From Promethearchaeota archaeon (GTDB taxonomy: Archaea; Asgardarchaeota; Lokiarchaeia; Sigyniarchaeales; SOKP01), in NCBI GenBank assembly GCA_029838195.1, contig JALGVJ010000025.1, forward strand, positions 1 through 53,769: a DNA stretch of 53,769 nucleotides, written 5' to 3'. Position 1 is the stretch's first letter, and the number at the start of each line of letters is the position of its first letter. The position numbers were made by a program, and so were the translations under genes. Shown here one piece after another: positions 27,087 to 34,411 of the stretch. The notes beneath the pieces are model-generated. The model had not been told where the DNA came from. It worked only from the letters and a program-made list of their open reading frames with translations, and did no database searches.

Positions 27087-27647
27087 TCATTTTACATAAT
27101 CGTCAATCCATAACTCCATCAACACCTCATCATGATAGGACGTGTTTAAATAAAACTGCTTCTTTCTCACGCCCACTTTCTTGAACCCCATTTTTTTATA
27201 TAGATGGAGTGCTCTCTTGTTACTGGAAAAACAACTTAAGATGATTTTTTTTTTATTATTTATTCTCTTGGCTTCTCGAATAGCAAAATCAATTAATGCC
27301 CTTCCCACTCCTTTATTACGAAACTCCTTCCGTACAATGATGCCTAAAATTCCCACGTGAGAAGCGGCATCCCACTCGGAATTAGATATTTCGCACTGTC
27401 CGATAATGTCATGCGGCTTTTTTAAACCAGGATATTCGGCTACCACGCATGTCTCATGTTCTTTTTTCACGTGATCATACCACGATCGCTTTTCATGGTC
27501 CGTGAGAACTGGAATGAAAATCGGAAGATATATTCCCTCCTCCACTACTTCATTGAAATTGTTCCAAATTCCATCCACATCCGATTTTTTTATATGTCGA
27601 ATAATTATCTCTTCATTTGTATCTTCCAATCGGGTGCGTCGTTCCAT
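27087..27647 (-). CDS. GNAT-family N-acetyltransferase
   Basis: A 186-residue acetyltransferase using acetyl-CoA. Motif A is clear: GILGIIVRKEFRNKGVGRAL, with the pyrophosphate-binding R-x-x-G-x-G/A as RNKGVG. Motif B follows as CFSSNKRALHLYKKMGFKKVG. Substrate is unknown; similar proteins acetylate small amines, antibiotics or protein N-termini. It is convergent with the LRR gene and divergent from the winged-helix gene at 27887. Confidence 0.9.
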   Translation of the reverse strand: MERRTRLEDTNEEIIIRHIKKSDVDGIWNNFNEVVEEGIYLPIFIPVLTDHEKRSWYDHVKKEHETCVVAEYPGLKKPHDIIGQCEISNSEWDAASHVGILGIIVRKEFRNKGVGRALIDFAIREAKRINNKKKIILSCFSSNKRALHLYKKMGFKKVGVRKKQFYLNTSYHDEVLMELWIDDYVK

Positions 27648-27886
27648 GAGAAATTAAAGGTTTGGTTAATAAAGAATTTTTATCCATGGCATACAAAACG
27701 GCCATTTCAAGAGAGGTTTCTACAATGGAAAGAAATTTATGACTCATCGCTCATTCCATCACGACCCATCGTTTGGAAACGAACACGTTCCCATTCACCA
27801 TCCCTAACATACGACATGAAATAGAATGAAAAGTTTTTAACCATGAATGAAGAATAATTTTATAAGATACCGAAAAATATTAATTA

Positions 27887-28330
27887 ATGTGTGAAGATTC
27901 TACAATGACCGATAAATCAAATGAAAATTCAACTGAAAAAAAAGAAGAAATAGAAGAAAAAGAAGGAAAATCGGCAAGAGATAAAGTTTCTCTCAAGCAC
28001 GTGTCCGTAAAAAAACAAGAACCGAGTCCCGAAGCCATAAAATTAGCAACTACCCTAAAAACCCAAATTCTTACCTATGACTCGTTCGAAACCCTCTCCA
28101 ACGATGAAAAAACTATGCTGGAATGTTTCATGAATAGGAGATTATTCCTCTCCCGCATTGCAATTATAATGAATCAAAGCAGGGTTCCATTAGGCCTCCC
28201 ACCCCTAAAAAAAGCTGAACTAGAAGAAATTTTATCTAATTTAATAGCGAAAGGATACGTTGCCTCGGAAATCGTGGGAGAAAACCGTGTATATTACCTG
28301 ACAGAACGAGGAAAAAGTAGGGTTCTGTAA
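27887..28330 (+). CDS. small protein with winged-helix-like C-terminus
   Basis: A 147-residue protein. The first 60 residues are low-complexity and charged (Lys/Glu), likely disordered. The remainder has a helix-turn-helix with a wing: LSNDEKTMLECFMNRRLFLS, then ELEEILSNLIAKGYV and a strand pair ending VYYLTERGKSRVL. It could be a transcription or chromatin factor. The start may be the ATG at 27887 or at 27905. It is convergent with rpoK, whose stop is under 50 bases away. Confidence 0.6.
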   Translation: MCEDSTMTDKSNENSTEKKEEIEEKEGKSARDKVSLKHVSVKKQEPSPEAIKLATTLKTQILTYDSFETLSNDEKTMLECFMNRRLFLSRIAIIMNQSRVPLGLPPLKKAELEEILSNLIAKGYVASEIVGENRVYYLTERGKSRVL

Positions 28331-28377
28331 TCACTCTTCATTAATTTGGCAAGAAAGAAAAAATTCAAGAAAATAAT

Positions 28378-28695
28378 TCAATCCTTCTTTAAAATTAGCT
28401 TATTAATCGGGATATCCTGATATTCCCCATTCGGATTCGTTCTTCTTATGGTTAAAGGAAGGATCTGGGATTTTAACTCTAATTGAGCAATCTTAATGGG
28501 ATCAATCATGTTTTTTGGCTTATCTACCAAAATGGGTGCACCAAAACTGATTTGAAGCGCTCGAGCACCCACGATACGCGCCTTTTCATAACGCGTGAGA
28601 AAAATCGGGCCAATCTTCACGTATTCTCTTACTTCTCTATACTTCTTACGTAACTCTCGCGATTCTAAGAAGCTAGACACGGTTATCCTAACCAA
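28378..28695 (-). CDS. rpoK: DNA-directed RNA polymerase subunit K (Rpb6 homolog)
   Basis: Small assembly subunit of the archaeal RNA polymerase, homologous to eukaryotic Rpb6 and bacterial omega. The core is unmistakable: [18 protein letters not shown], then [18 protein letters not shown] and the DIP ending. The 105-residue length exceeds the shortest archaeal RpoK because of an extra basic N-terminal segment of about 30 residues ([16 protein letters not shown]). It lies 150 bases upstream of the tRNA-Val on the same strand. Confidence 0.93.
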   Translation of the reverse strand: MVRITVSSFLESRELRKKYREVREYVKIGPIFLTRYEKARIVGARALQISFGAPILVDKPKNMIDPIKIAQLELKSQILPLTIRRTNPNGEYQDIPINKLILKKD

Positions 28696-28843
28696 AAAAT
28701 GAGTTTTAATGTTGATTAAAAGGAAGCATGTATAATAATTTTTTCGGTTTTATCAAAACAAAAATGAAATAAACCTTCCATTTATCCATTCCTACTGAAT
28801 AAGAAGTTATCTTTCACGTGGTTAACGTTTTGCGAGAAAAAGA

Positions 28844-28934
28844 TGCGCGAAGGGAGGATCGAACTCCCGACCTACACGGTTTACTCCCAAAATGCTGGTG
28901 TGAGCGTGTCGTCATACCACTAGACCATTCGCGC
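28844..28934 (-). tRNA. tRNA-Val (CAC) with a 19-base intron
   Basis: Acceptor stem GCGCGAA pairs with TTCGCGC, the D stem GTC/GAC, the anticodon stem ACACG/CGTGT and the T stem GGGAG/CTCCC around TTCGATC. The mature anticodon loop reads CTCACAC, giving anticodon CAC (28900-28902) and valine identity, with A as discriminator. No CCA is encoded. A T-rich run follows and may terminate transcription. The gene is 91 bases long, or 72 after removing the intron. Confidence 0.9.
28880..28898 (-). other. tRNA-Val intron in the anticodon loop
   Basis: Nineteen extra bases lie after position 37 of the tRNA, the canonical archaeal site. The CTC of the loop can pair with GAG inside the intron, and CCA with TGG, leaving an ACA bulge on the 5' side. 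This resembles a bulge-helix-bulge recognised by the splicing endonuclease, but the central helix is only three pairs, so it may be a relaxed form. The end points are ambiguous by one base because the flanking C is repeated. Confidence 0.75.
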
Positions 28935-29262
28935 AAGATTTTCAAGGTTTATCGGGTTCATCTTGAATATCATTAATCAACTAATTAAAATGCGTGAATA
29001 TTTAAAAAATTTTAGGAAGAACCAAGTAATTATCAAGATTAAATTTTTTCTTATAAGACAGATAGGTCATGAAACCTAAGATTTTCATGTCATGGGCAAG
29101 TCATGATAAAATAAAGGTAAGTAAATATTAATTCCTTGTTAATTTATTTTAAGAGCTCGCTTGAATGTGTAATAATTATTCCAAAGAGTCTTAAGTTTAA
29201 TAAGATTTGTCTCGTAGAAAAATATAGTAAGAAAGAAAAAAGAATAATTGAGTTTAGGAAGG
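28935..29262. other. intergenic region between tRNA-Val and hef
   Basis: About 330 bases holding the divergent upstream regions of tRNA-Val and hef. I see only AT-rich sequence with A/T runs and no further RNA gene or open frame of note. Confidence 0.5.
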
Positions 29263-31632
29263 ATGTCAGCCCCTTTAAAAGAGGAATACGTGAATCATCC
29301 CCTCATTAGAAAAGAAATAATCAAGAGGCGATCGTATCAGGAAAATATTTTCATAAATTGCCTTAATAAAAATTCATTGGTGGTCATCCCGACGGGTTTA
29401 GGCAAGACAATCATTGCATTAATGCTTGCCGTGCAACGATTAACTGAAATCCCCGATTCTCGAATTATTTTCTTGGCGCCGACAAAACCCTTAGTAGAGC
29501 AACATCATGCTTCCTTTTTAGAGTTTACCACGCTTCCTCAAGAGGAGTTAAAATTAATTACCGGCTCTACACCCCCTCAAAAGAGAGAAAAAATTTGGAA
29601 TGATGTGAAAATCGCCTTCATGACCCCCCAAGTCTTACAAAATGATATTATTTCGAGGATATATTCCTTAGAGGATGTTTCTTTAATCATTTTTGATGAA
29701 TGCCATCGAGCCGTAGGGGATTATGCATACTGCTTCATTGCGAAGAAATACATGCAAGAGGCTAAACAACCGCAAATTTTAGGGCTAACGGCGAGCCCGG
29801 GCTCAACGAAAGAAAAAATAACGGAAATAAAAGAGAATCTCTTTATTGAGCACGTGGAGATTAAGACAGAAACCGATCGTGATGTAAAGCCCTACGTGCA
29901 TGCGATAAAAAATGAGTGGGTCAAGATTAAATTACCTTTAGAGTTTTTGGAAATAAGAAATATTTTAAAAGAAAACCTTAAAAATATTTATAAATCTCTC
30001 AAAAAAATGGATTTAATAAATACCTACGATGTAAATAATGTTACAAGGAAAGACCTTCTCTCATTAGATAGTGTTATTAATAAAAGAATTTCGCAAGCGA
30101 GCACGAATGAGGATAAATTTGAATTATTTGATGCCAAGAAAAAAGTGGCCAATGCCATGCGATTGAGTCACATGATGGAGCTCATTGAAACTCAAGGAAT
30201 TCATGCATTAAATGAATATTTAACGAAAAATCAAAAAAAAATTCAAAAAAATAAGGCAAATAAATCTCTAAAAGAATTGTTTTACACGAAAGACGTGAGA
30301 AGGATAATCTCACTCACGGGCCAAGCCATTTCTAGTGGCATTTACCATCCAAAACTCGAGAAATTAAAAGAGATCCTTCACCAGCAGTTGAAAGAAAATG
30401 AGCATTCCCGCATCCTGGTATTTTGTCATTTTAGGGATAGCGTGAATAATATCGTGAAATTTTTAGAAACTGATGACTTCATACGGGCTCATCGATTCGT
30501 AGGACAGCAAACTAGGGAATCAGATAAAGGACTTTCTCAAAAAGAACAAGTGAAAATCCTCGAAGATTTCAAGCAAGGAATTTATAACGTGTTAATCGCC
30601 ACCAGCGTTGCCGAAGAAGGGTTAGACATAGCAGAGTGTGATCTAGTGGTATTTTATGACGTGGTTCCAAGCGCCATCCGATCCATTCAAAGAAGGGGAA
30701 GAACGGGAAGAAAAAAAGAGGGCAAGGTGCTCATTTTAATGGCAGAAAATACTCGTGATGAGGGCTATTATTGGGCAGAAAAAATTAAAGAAAAAAACAT
30801 GAAACTCAGCTTGAAAGAAATGAGAGCCTCGGAAGCACAAAACAAAACTCATGGAAAAGAACAAAAAGATATCTTGAGTTATTTAAAGAACATGGAAAAC
30901 GATAGGGCGGAATCAGAAACTCCTGGAGGAGAAAAAATCCCAAAAAAGAAGGAGGAATCTCCCCTAACTAAAGAAGAAAAAGACTCTAACGAGATTACAA
31001 TCGTCTGTGATCATCGAGAAACTGCTTCTCCCGTCGTACGAGCGTTATCACTCCAAGGTGTTCGCGTTCAATTAGAACATTTACAAGTTTCCGATTATAT
31101 TCTTTCCAATCGGGTAGGCGTCGAACGTAAAAGCTCAAAAGATTTTAATGATTCCTTAATCGATGGACGTTTATTCAAGGAATTAAAAGAATTAAAAAAT
31201 AATTTCAAAATTCCTATCTTAATTTTAGAAGGAGATCCCTTCACAGACTCCACCGTGACCGAAAATGCCCTCTATGGCGCTTTAACCTCGATCATTTTGA
31301 ATTTTAATGTTTTTATTTATAAAACGGCAAGTCCCGAAGAAACGGCACGCATGCTTCTTGAATTGGCAAAAAAAGAACAAACTAAGAAAGAAACGTCCAT
31401 TAACTTACGCCCTGAAAAAGCCCCCTTTAAAACTTCGGACTTAATGGAATTTATCATTGCAGGCATCCCGGGAGTAAATGCCTCACGAGCTAAAAATTTA
31501 CTTAAAGAATTCAAAACTCTACAAGCGCTTTTCAATTCTGATATTCCCGATCTTACGAAAGTCGAAGGAATCGGAAAATCTATCGCTCAACAAATATATA
31601 AATTAAGCAGGTTTAAATATCAAGAAGAATAA
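29263..31632 (+). CDS. hef: Hef helicase/XPF-type nuclease
   Basis: Archaeal FANCM/XPF-like enzyme that processes stalled replication forks. The 789-residue protein has an SF2 helicase part with Walker A PTGLGKT, DECH box FDECHRAVG and motif VI QRRGRTGR, a lysine/glutamate linker (about 520-575), then an ERCC4 nuclease domain with VERKSSKDF and a C-terminal tandem helix-hairpin-helix (GIPGVNASRAKNLL, VEGIGKSIAQQIY). All key residues of both activities are present. The ATG at 29263, preceded by AGGAAGG at tight spacing, is preferred to a TTG five codons earlier. Confidence 0.95.
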   Translation: MSAPLKEEYVNHPLIRKEIIKRRSYQENIFINCLNKNSLVVIPTGLGKTIIALMLAVQRLTEIPDSRIIFLAPTKPLVEQHHASFLEFTTLPQEELKLITGSTPPQKREKIWNDVKIAFMTPQVLQNDIISRIYSLEDVSLIIFDECHRAVGDYAYCFIAKKYMQEAKQPQILGLTASPGSTKEKITEIKENLFIEHVEIKTETDRDVKPYVHAIKNEWVKIKLPLEFLEIRNILKENLKNIYKSLKKMDLINTYDVNNVTRKDLLSLDSVINKRISQASTNEDKFELFDAKKKVANAMRLSHMMELIETQGIHALNEYLTKNQKKIQKNKANKSLKELFYTKDVRRIISLTGQAISSGIYHPKLEKLKEILHQQLKENEHSRILVFCHFRDSVNNIVKFLETDDFIRAHRFVGQQTRESDKGLSQKEQVKILEDFKQGIYNVLIATSVAEEGLDIAECDLVVFYDVVPSAIRSIQRRGRTGRKKEGKVLILMAENTRDEGYYWAEKIKEKNMKLSLKEMRASEAQNKTHGKEQKDILSYLKNMENDRAESETPGGEKIPKKKEESPLTKEEKDSNEITIVCDHRETASPVVRALSLQGVRVQLEHLQVSDYILSNRVGVERKSSKDFNDSLIDGRLFKELKELKNNFKIPILILEGDPFTDSTVTENALYGALTSIILNFNVFIYKTASPEETARMLLELAKKEQTKKETSINLRPEKAPFKTSDLMEFIIAGIPGVNASRAKNLLKEFKTLQALFNSDIPDLTKVEGIGKSIAQQIYKLSRFKYQEE

Positions 31633-32062
31633 TGAAATTAAAAATAATTGGATAAACCTCCTTTTATTTATCCATGTAATGTTTCGATTTCTATTTATTT
31701 TGGTTTATTATCTAAAACATTCTTATAATTCGTCCTCCCATGTATTCAATTTTCATCTTTTAAAATGATTAAGCGAAAAATTTATTAATCGCCATCCTTA
31801 TAAAAAAATTTTTTACTATATTAATTCTTCCCTCTTGCTAATACATTTTTAATATGATTAAACAAAAAAACTCACATGACTATTTCATGCAAATATTTCT
31901 GAGAAAATGCGGTTAAAAAAATTAAAAATATTTTATGTAGGGTATAAAAAATCGTTTAATAATAAGAATAGATATTTTTTAATATTCAATGAAACATAAA
32001 TAATATAAGATAACGATTTTCTTTTTTCAGTTTAAATGCCATGAGGGAGTGGGTCGAAAATT
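31633..32062. other. AT-rich intergenic region before the small GTPase
   Basis: About 430 bases of very low complexity, with no usable gene. An ATG at 32041 opens ten codons (MREWVENYKI) that stop at 32071-32073 and lie one base out of frame with the GTPase; this is discussed with that gene. Confidence 0.5.
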
Positions 32063-32647
32063 ATAAAATTTAAAATTGTCGTAGCGGGCGCAAAAAACGT
32101 GGGAAAAACATCACTCATCCGAAGATATGCCACCGGTAAATTTGAAACTTCAACATTAAGTACTATTGGTGTTGATTTTGAGACCAAAAAAATAACGGTC
32201 GATGATATGGATATTCTTTTGAGCATTTGGGATTTTGCAGGAGAGGAAAAATTTCGTATATTATTCCCATCTTATGTTTCTGGAGCCTCTGGGGCTTTAT
32301 TGCTCTACGACATCACAAATAGGGAAAGCTTATTAGATCTTCGGGATTGGATGAAGGTCATAACCTCTGTTCCGTATCCACCGAAAACAAAATTATTACT
32401 TGAAACAAAACTTGATTTAAAAAAGGATCGGAAAGTAAAGATCAAGGAAGCAAGAAAATTTCTCAATGAATTCGATTTTCAAGGGGATATCATCGGAACA
32501 TCGGCAAAAACAGGAGAAGGCGTGGAGGAAGCATTTGAATTATTAGGAAGGGAGTTATTAAAATATTCTCTCAGCGAATGCCCAAACTGTGGTAAGCCAT
32601 TTCCCTTAGAACTTAAATTTTGTCAGTATTGTGGGAAAAAAAGGTAA
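32063..32647 (+). CDS. Ras/Rab-like small GTPase with C-terminal zinc ribbon
   Basis: Roughly 194 residues. G1 is GAKNVGKTS, the switch I threonine is in STIGVDF, G3 is WDFAGEE (DTAG is usual), G4 is ETKLD and G5 is TSAKTGEG, so nucleotide binding should be intact. Instead of a prenylation box the protein ends in a CPNC/CQYC zinc ribbon (cysteines about 173, 176, 187, 190), an unusual fusion. The frame has no ATG, GTG or TTG before the P-loop: homology begins at ATA AAA TTT (32063). Either a non-standard start is used, or one extra A in the AAAA at 32065-32068 separates the gene from the ATG at 32041 (which would give MREWVENYKFKIVVAG). Such GTPases are abundant in Asgard archaea. Confidence 0.85.
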   Translation: MKFKIVVAGAKNVGKTSLIRRYATGKFETSTLSTIGVDFETKKITVDDMDILLSIWDFAGEEKFRILFPSYVSGASGALLLYDITNRESLLDLRDWMKVITSVPYPPKTKLLLETKLDLKKDRKVKIKEARKFLNEFDFQGDIIGTSAKTGEGVEEAFELLGRELLKYSLSECPNCGKPFPLELKFCQYCGKKR

Positions 32648-32744
32648 AAATGGGCGTTTATTAAATATTTTTTTAACTTATTTTTCATGAAATAGGAATA
32701 AAAGTCCTTTCATTTAAAAAAGAATATAATTGAGTGAATATTTA

Positions 32745-32755
32745 CTTTATAAAAT
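32745..32755 (+). promoter_or_regulatory. TATA-like element for the epimerase operon
   Basis: TTTATAAAATA lies 24-34 bases before the ATG at 32779, which would make the mRNA nearly leaderless. No ribosome-binding motif precedes that ATG, in agreement with this. Confidence 0.4.
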
Positions 32756-32778
32756 ATAGAGAAGATATGAATTAAACG

Positions 32779-33327
32779 ATGATTCAAAAGCATTATAACT
32801 TTCAAGAGGACATTCAAGAAATCATACGTCGTATTGAAAAAGATGGCATTTCATTCAAGGACAAGATGATTCTCGTAACGGGAGGTGCGGGATTTCTTGG
32901 TTCTTGGGTCTGTGATGTACTGGTAGCTCAAGGAGCTTATTGTATTTGTTTGGATAACTTGAGTTCTGGGCGGTTTGAGAACATTGCTCACCTGCAAGAC
33001 GAGGAGAATTTTCGGTTCATCAATCATGATATAAGCGATCCAATTTATTTTGGGTTAACGCATCACCCAAATGGCGTTTGCATAGGAGAGGTAAAAAAGA
33101 TTGACATTGTTATGCACATGGCAAGTCGGGCATCACCGTTTGAATTTCAGAAATACCCAATTGAAATCATCAAGAGCAACACGTTAGGAACAATGAATGC
33201 TTTAGAGATTGCGAAAGCACACAATGCCATATTTTTTTACACGAGTACCAGTGAAGTATATGGAAATCCGCCTCCGGAACATGTTCCAACTCCAGAGACC
33301 TATTTTGGCCATGTAAATCTTGCATGA
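32779..33327 (+). CDS. NAD-dependent epimerase/UDP-glucuronate decarboxylase-like, N-terminal part
   Basis: Short-chain dehydrogenase of the extended type. This half carries the NAD motif TGGAGFLGSW, the acidic ribose-binding DNLSSGR, and the catalytic serine/threonine region YTSTSEVYG followed by the segment HVPTPETYFGHVN. Family members then continue N-P-I/V-G-P-R-S with the YxxxK dyad, but here the frame stops two codons later (TGA 33325-33327). The remainder is intact just downstream in another frame, separated by a 31-base insert. Joined at N180 the product would be about 358 residues, a normal UXS-type length. Resemblance is closest to UDP-glucuronate decarboxylase/UDP-xylose synthase; exact substrate is uncertain. 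Confidence 0.85.
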   Translation: MIQKHYNFQEDIQEIIRRIEKDGISFKDKMILVTGGAGFLGSWVCDVLVAQGAYCICLDNLSSGRFENIAHLQDEENFRFINHDISDPIYFGLTHHPNGVCIGEVKKIDIVMHMASRASPFEFQKYPIEIIKSNTLGTMNALEIAKAHNAIFFYTSTSEVYGNPPPEHVPTPETYFGHVNLA

Positions 33328-33350
33328 AATCCATGCAATGAGCAGAAATC
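33320..33350 (+). other. 31-base insert with perfect hairpin interrupting the epimerase
   Basis: Reading GTAAATC directly into CGGTCGG (skipping these 31 bases) restores the family sequence GHVNPVGPR. The insert ends in AAATC, a copy of the five bases just before it, with a third AAATC in the middle. Its first 19 bases are an inverted repeat: TTGCATG, loop AAATC, CATGCAA. The upstream stop codon lies in the hairpin. An AAT codon is in frame on both sides (33316-33318 and 33347-33349). Confidence 0.8.
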
Positions 33351-33886
33351 CGGTCGGTCCCAGGAGTTGTTATGACGAGTCAAAAAGAGCGGGAGAAGCA
33401 ATAATAAAGGCATATGAGTTGCAGCATGATTTAAATACAAAGATCGTAAGAATCTTTAACACGTCGGGTCCACGCATTCGCCATGGGCCGGAGTTTGGTA
33501 GAGTTATTCCCAATTTTATTTACCAAGCCCTAAATAATGAAGATCTCACGGTATTTGGGGATGGTTCACAAACGCGTTCTTTTACCTATGTTGTAGATGA
33601 GATCGAAGGCATTTTAAAAATTGTTGGGAGAAAAGAGACATTAGGAGAGGTTATTAACTTGGGGAATAACCAAGAATTTACCATTTTAGAACTTGCAAAA
33701 CTGATCATCGAGCTCACGAATTCCGAATCAAAAATTACCTTTCTACCCTTACCCATTGATGATCCTGCTCGACGCTGTCCCGTATTGGAGAAGGCAAAAA
33801 AACTCATAAATTGGGAGCCAACAACTCCATTAAAGGAGGGTTTAAGAAAAACGATAGCATGGTTTAAAGATAATGACTTCGAATGA
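33338..33886 (+). CDS. NAD-dependent epimerase/UDP-glucuronate decarboxylase-like, C-terminal part
   Basis: Carries the second half of the enzyme: RNPVGPRSCYDESKRAGEAI with the catalytic Y-x3-K, then RIFNTSGPRIR, the substrate-binding VFGDGSQTRSF and the terminal helix region up to the stop. The open frame could also begin at a TTG at 33320; the ATG at 33338 (MSRNPVGPR) is the best independent start, 11 bases after the upstream TGA, so reinitiation giving a two-chain enzyme is possible. Conservation of motifs shows it has not decayed since the insertion. Its stop overlaps the start of the DUF1616-like gene by 14 bases. Confidence 0.85.
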   Translation: MSRNPVGPRSCYDESKRAGEAIIKAYELQHDLNTKIVRIFNTSGPRIRHGPEFGRVIPNFIYQALNNEDLTVFGDGSQTRSFTYVVDEIEGILKIVGRKETLGEVINLGNNQEFTILELAKLIIELTNSESKITFLPLPIDDPARRCPVLEKAKKLINWEPTTPLKEGLRKTIAWFKDNDFE

Positions 33887-34400
33887 ACGAAAGAATCAAA
33901 AAAAAAGTAAAATTTCCAGTTCGAAGATTTTTCAAAAATTATTAACCATCTGCTTGCTTGGAGGAATTGTTATTCTTTCAGGTTTAATTATATTTTACAT
34001 TTCTAATCCTGAACCAGGGTATTATGATTTTGGAATCTTGAATTCCGAAAAAAAAGCAGAGGATTACCCCACTTCCGCTCATGTAAGAGAGAAAATTGAA
34101 TTTTACGTACATGTTGAAAATCATTTATATCGCAACTTTACTTTTCAAATTAGAATTCTCACGGGAGATGAATACACGCAATTAAGCTCTAATGGTTCAG
34201 AAAATGCAAGATTGAGGTATAAAGTGGGAAATGTCACTTTAATAGAGGGTCAGAAATGGCTCTCTCCAAAATTATGGGCAACATTTAATACGCCGGGTGA
34301 AAATAAACTAATTATTGTGGAATTATGGGAAATTACCAATAGTAATGAGGTTGTTTTTAGAGATATTTTATGGTTGCGCTTGACAATAGTTCCTCGATGA
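33873..34400 (+). CDS. DUF1616-like membrane-anchored surface protein
   Basis: A 175-residue protein with a basic N-terminus, one membrane helix (about 24-46) and an extracytoplasmic beta-sandwich-like domain. The segment YPTSAHVREKIEFYVHVENH with a following strand FTFQIRIL matches the DUF1616 pattern. Sequons such as NFT, NGS and NVT suggest N-glycosylation on the outer face. Its start overlaps the epimerase end by 14 bases, so both are translated from one message and a role in surface glycan assembly is inferred. Confidence 0.7.
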   Translation: MTSNERKNQKKSKISSSKIFQKLLTICLLGGIVILSGLIIFYISNPEPGYYDFGILNSEKKAEDYPTSAHVREKIEFYVHVENHLYRNFTFQIRILTGDEYTQLSSNGSENARLRYKVGNVTLIEGQKWLSPKLWATFNTPGENKLIIVELWEITNSNEVVFRDILWLRLTIVPR

Positions 34401-34411
34401 ACCAGAATTGG

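Noticed and set aside
33313..33355. Archaeal mRNA intron with a bulge-helix-bulge
   Set aside because: The 31-base insert folds as a simple hairpin. I could pair GGCC with GGTC outside it, but no 4-bp central helix with two 3-base bulges forms at the junctions. Kept only as an alternative.
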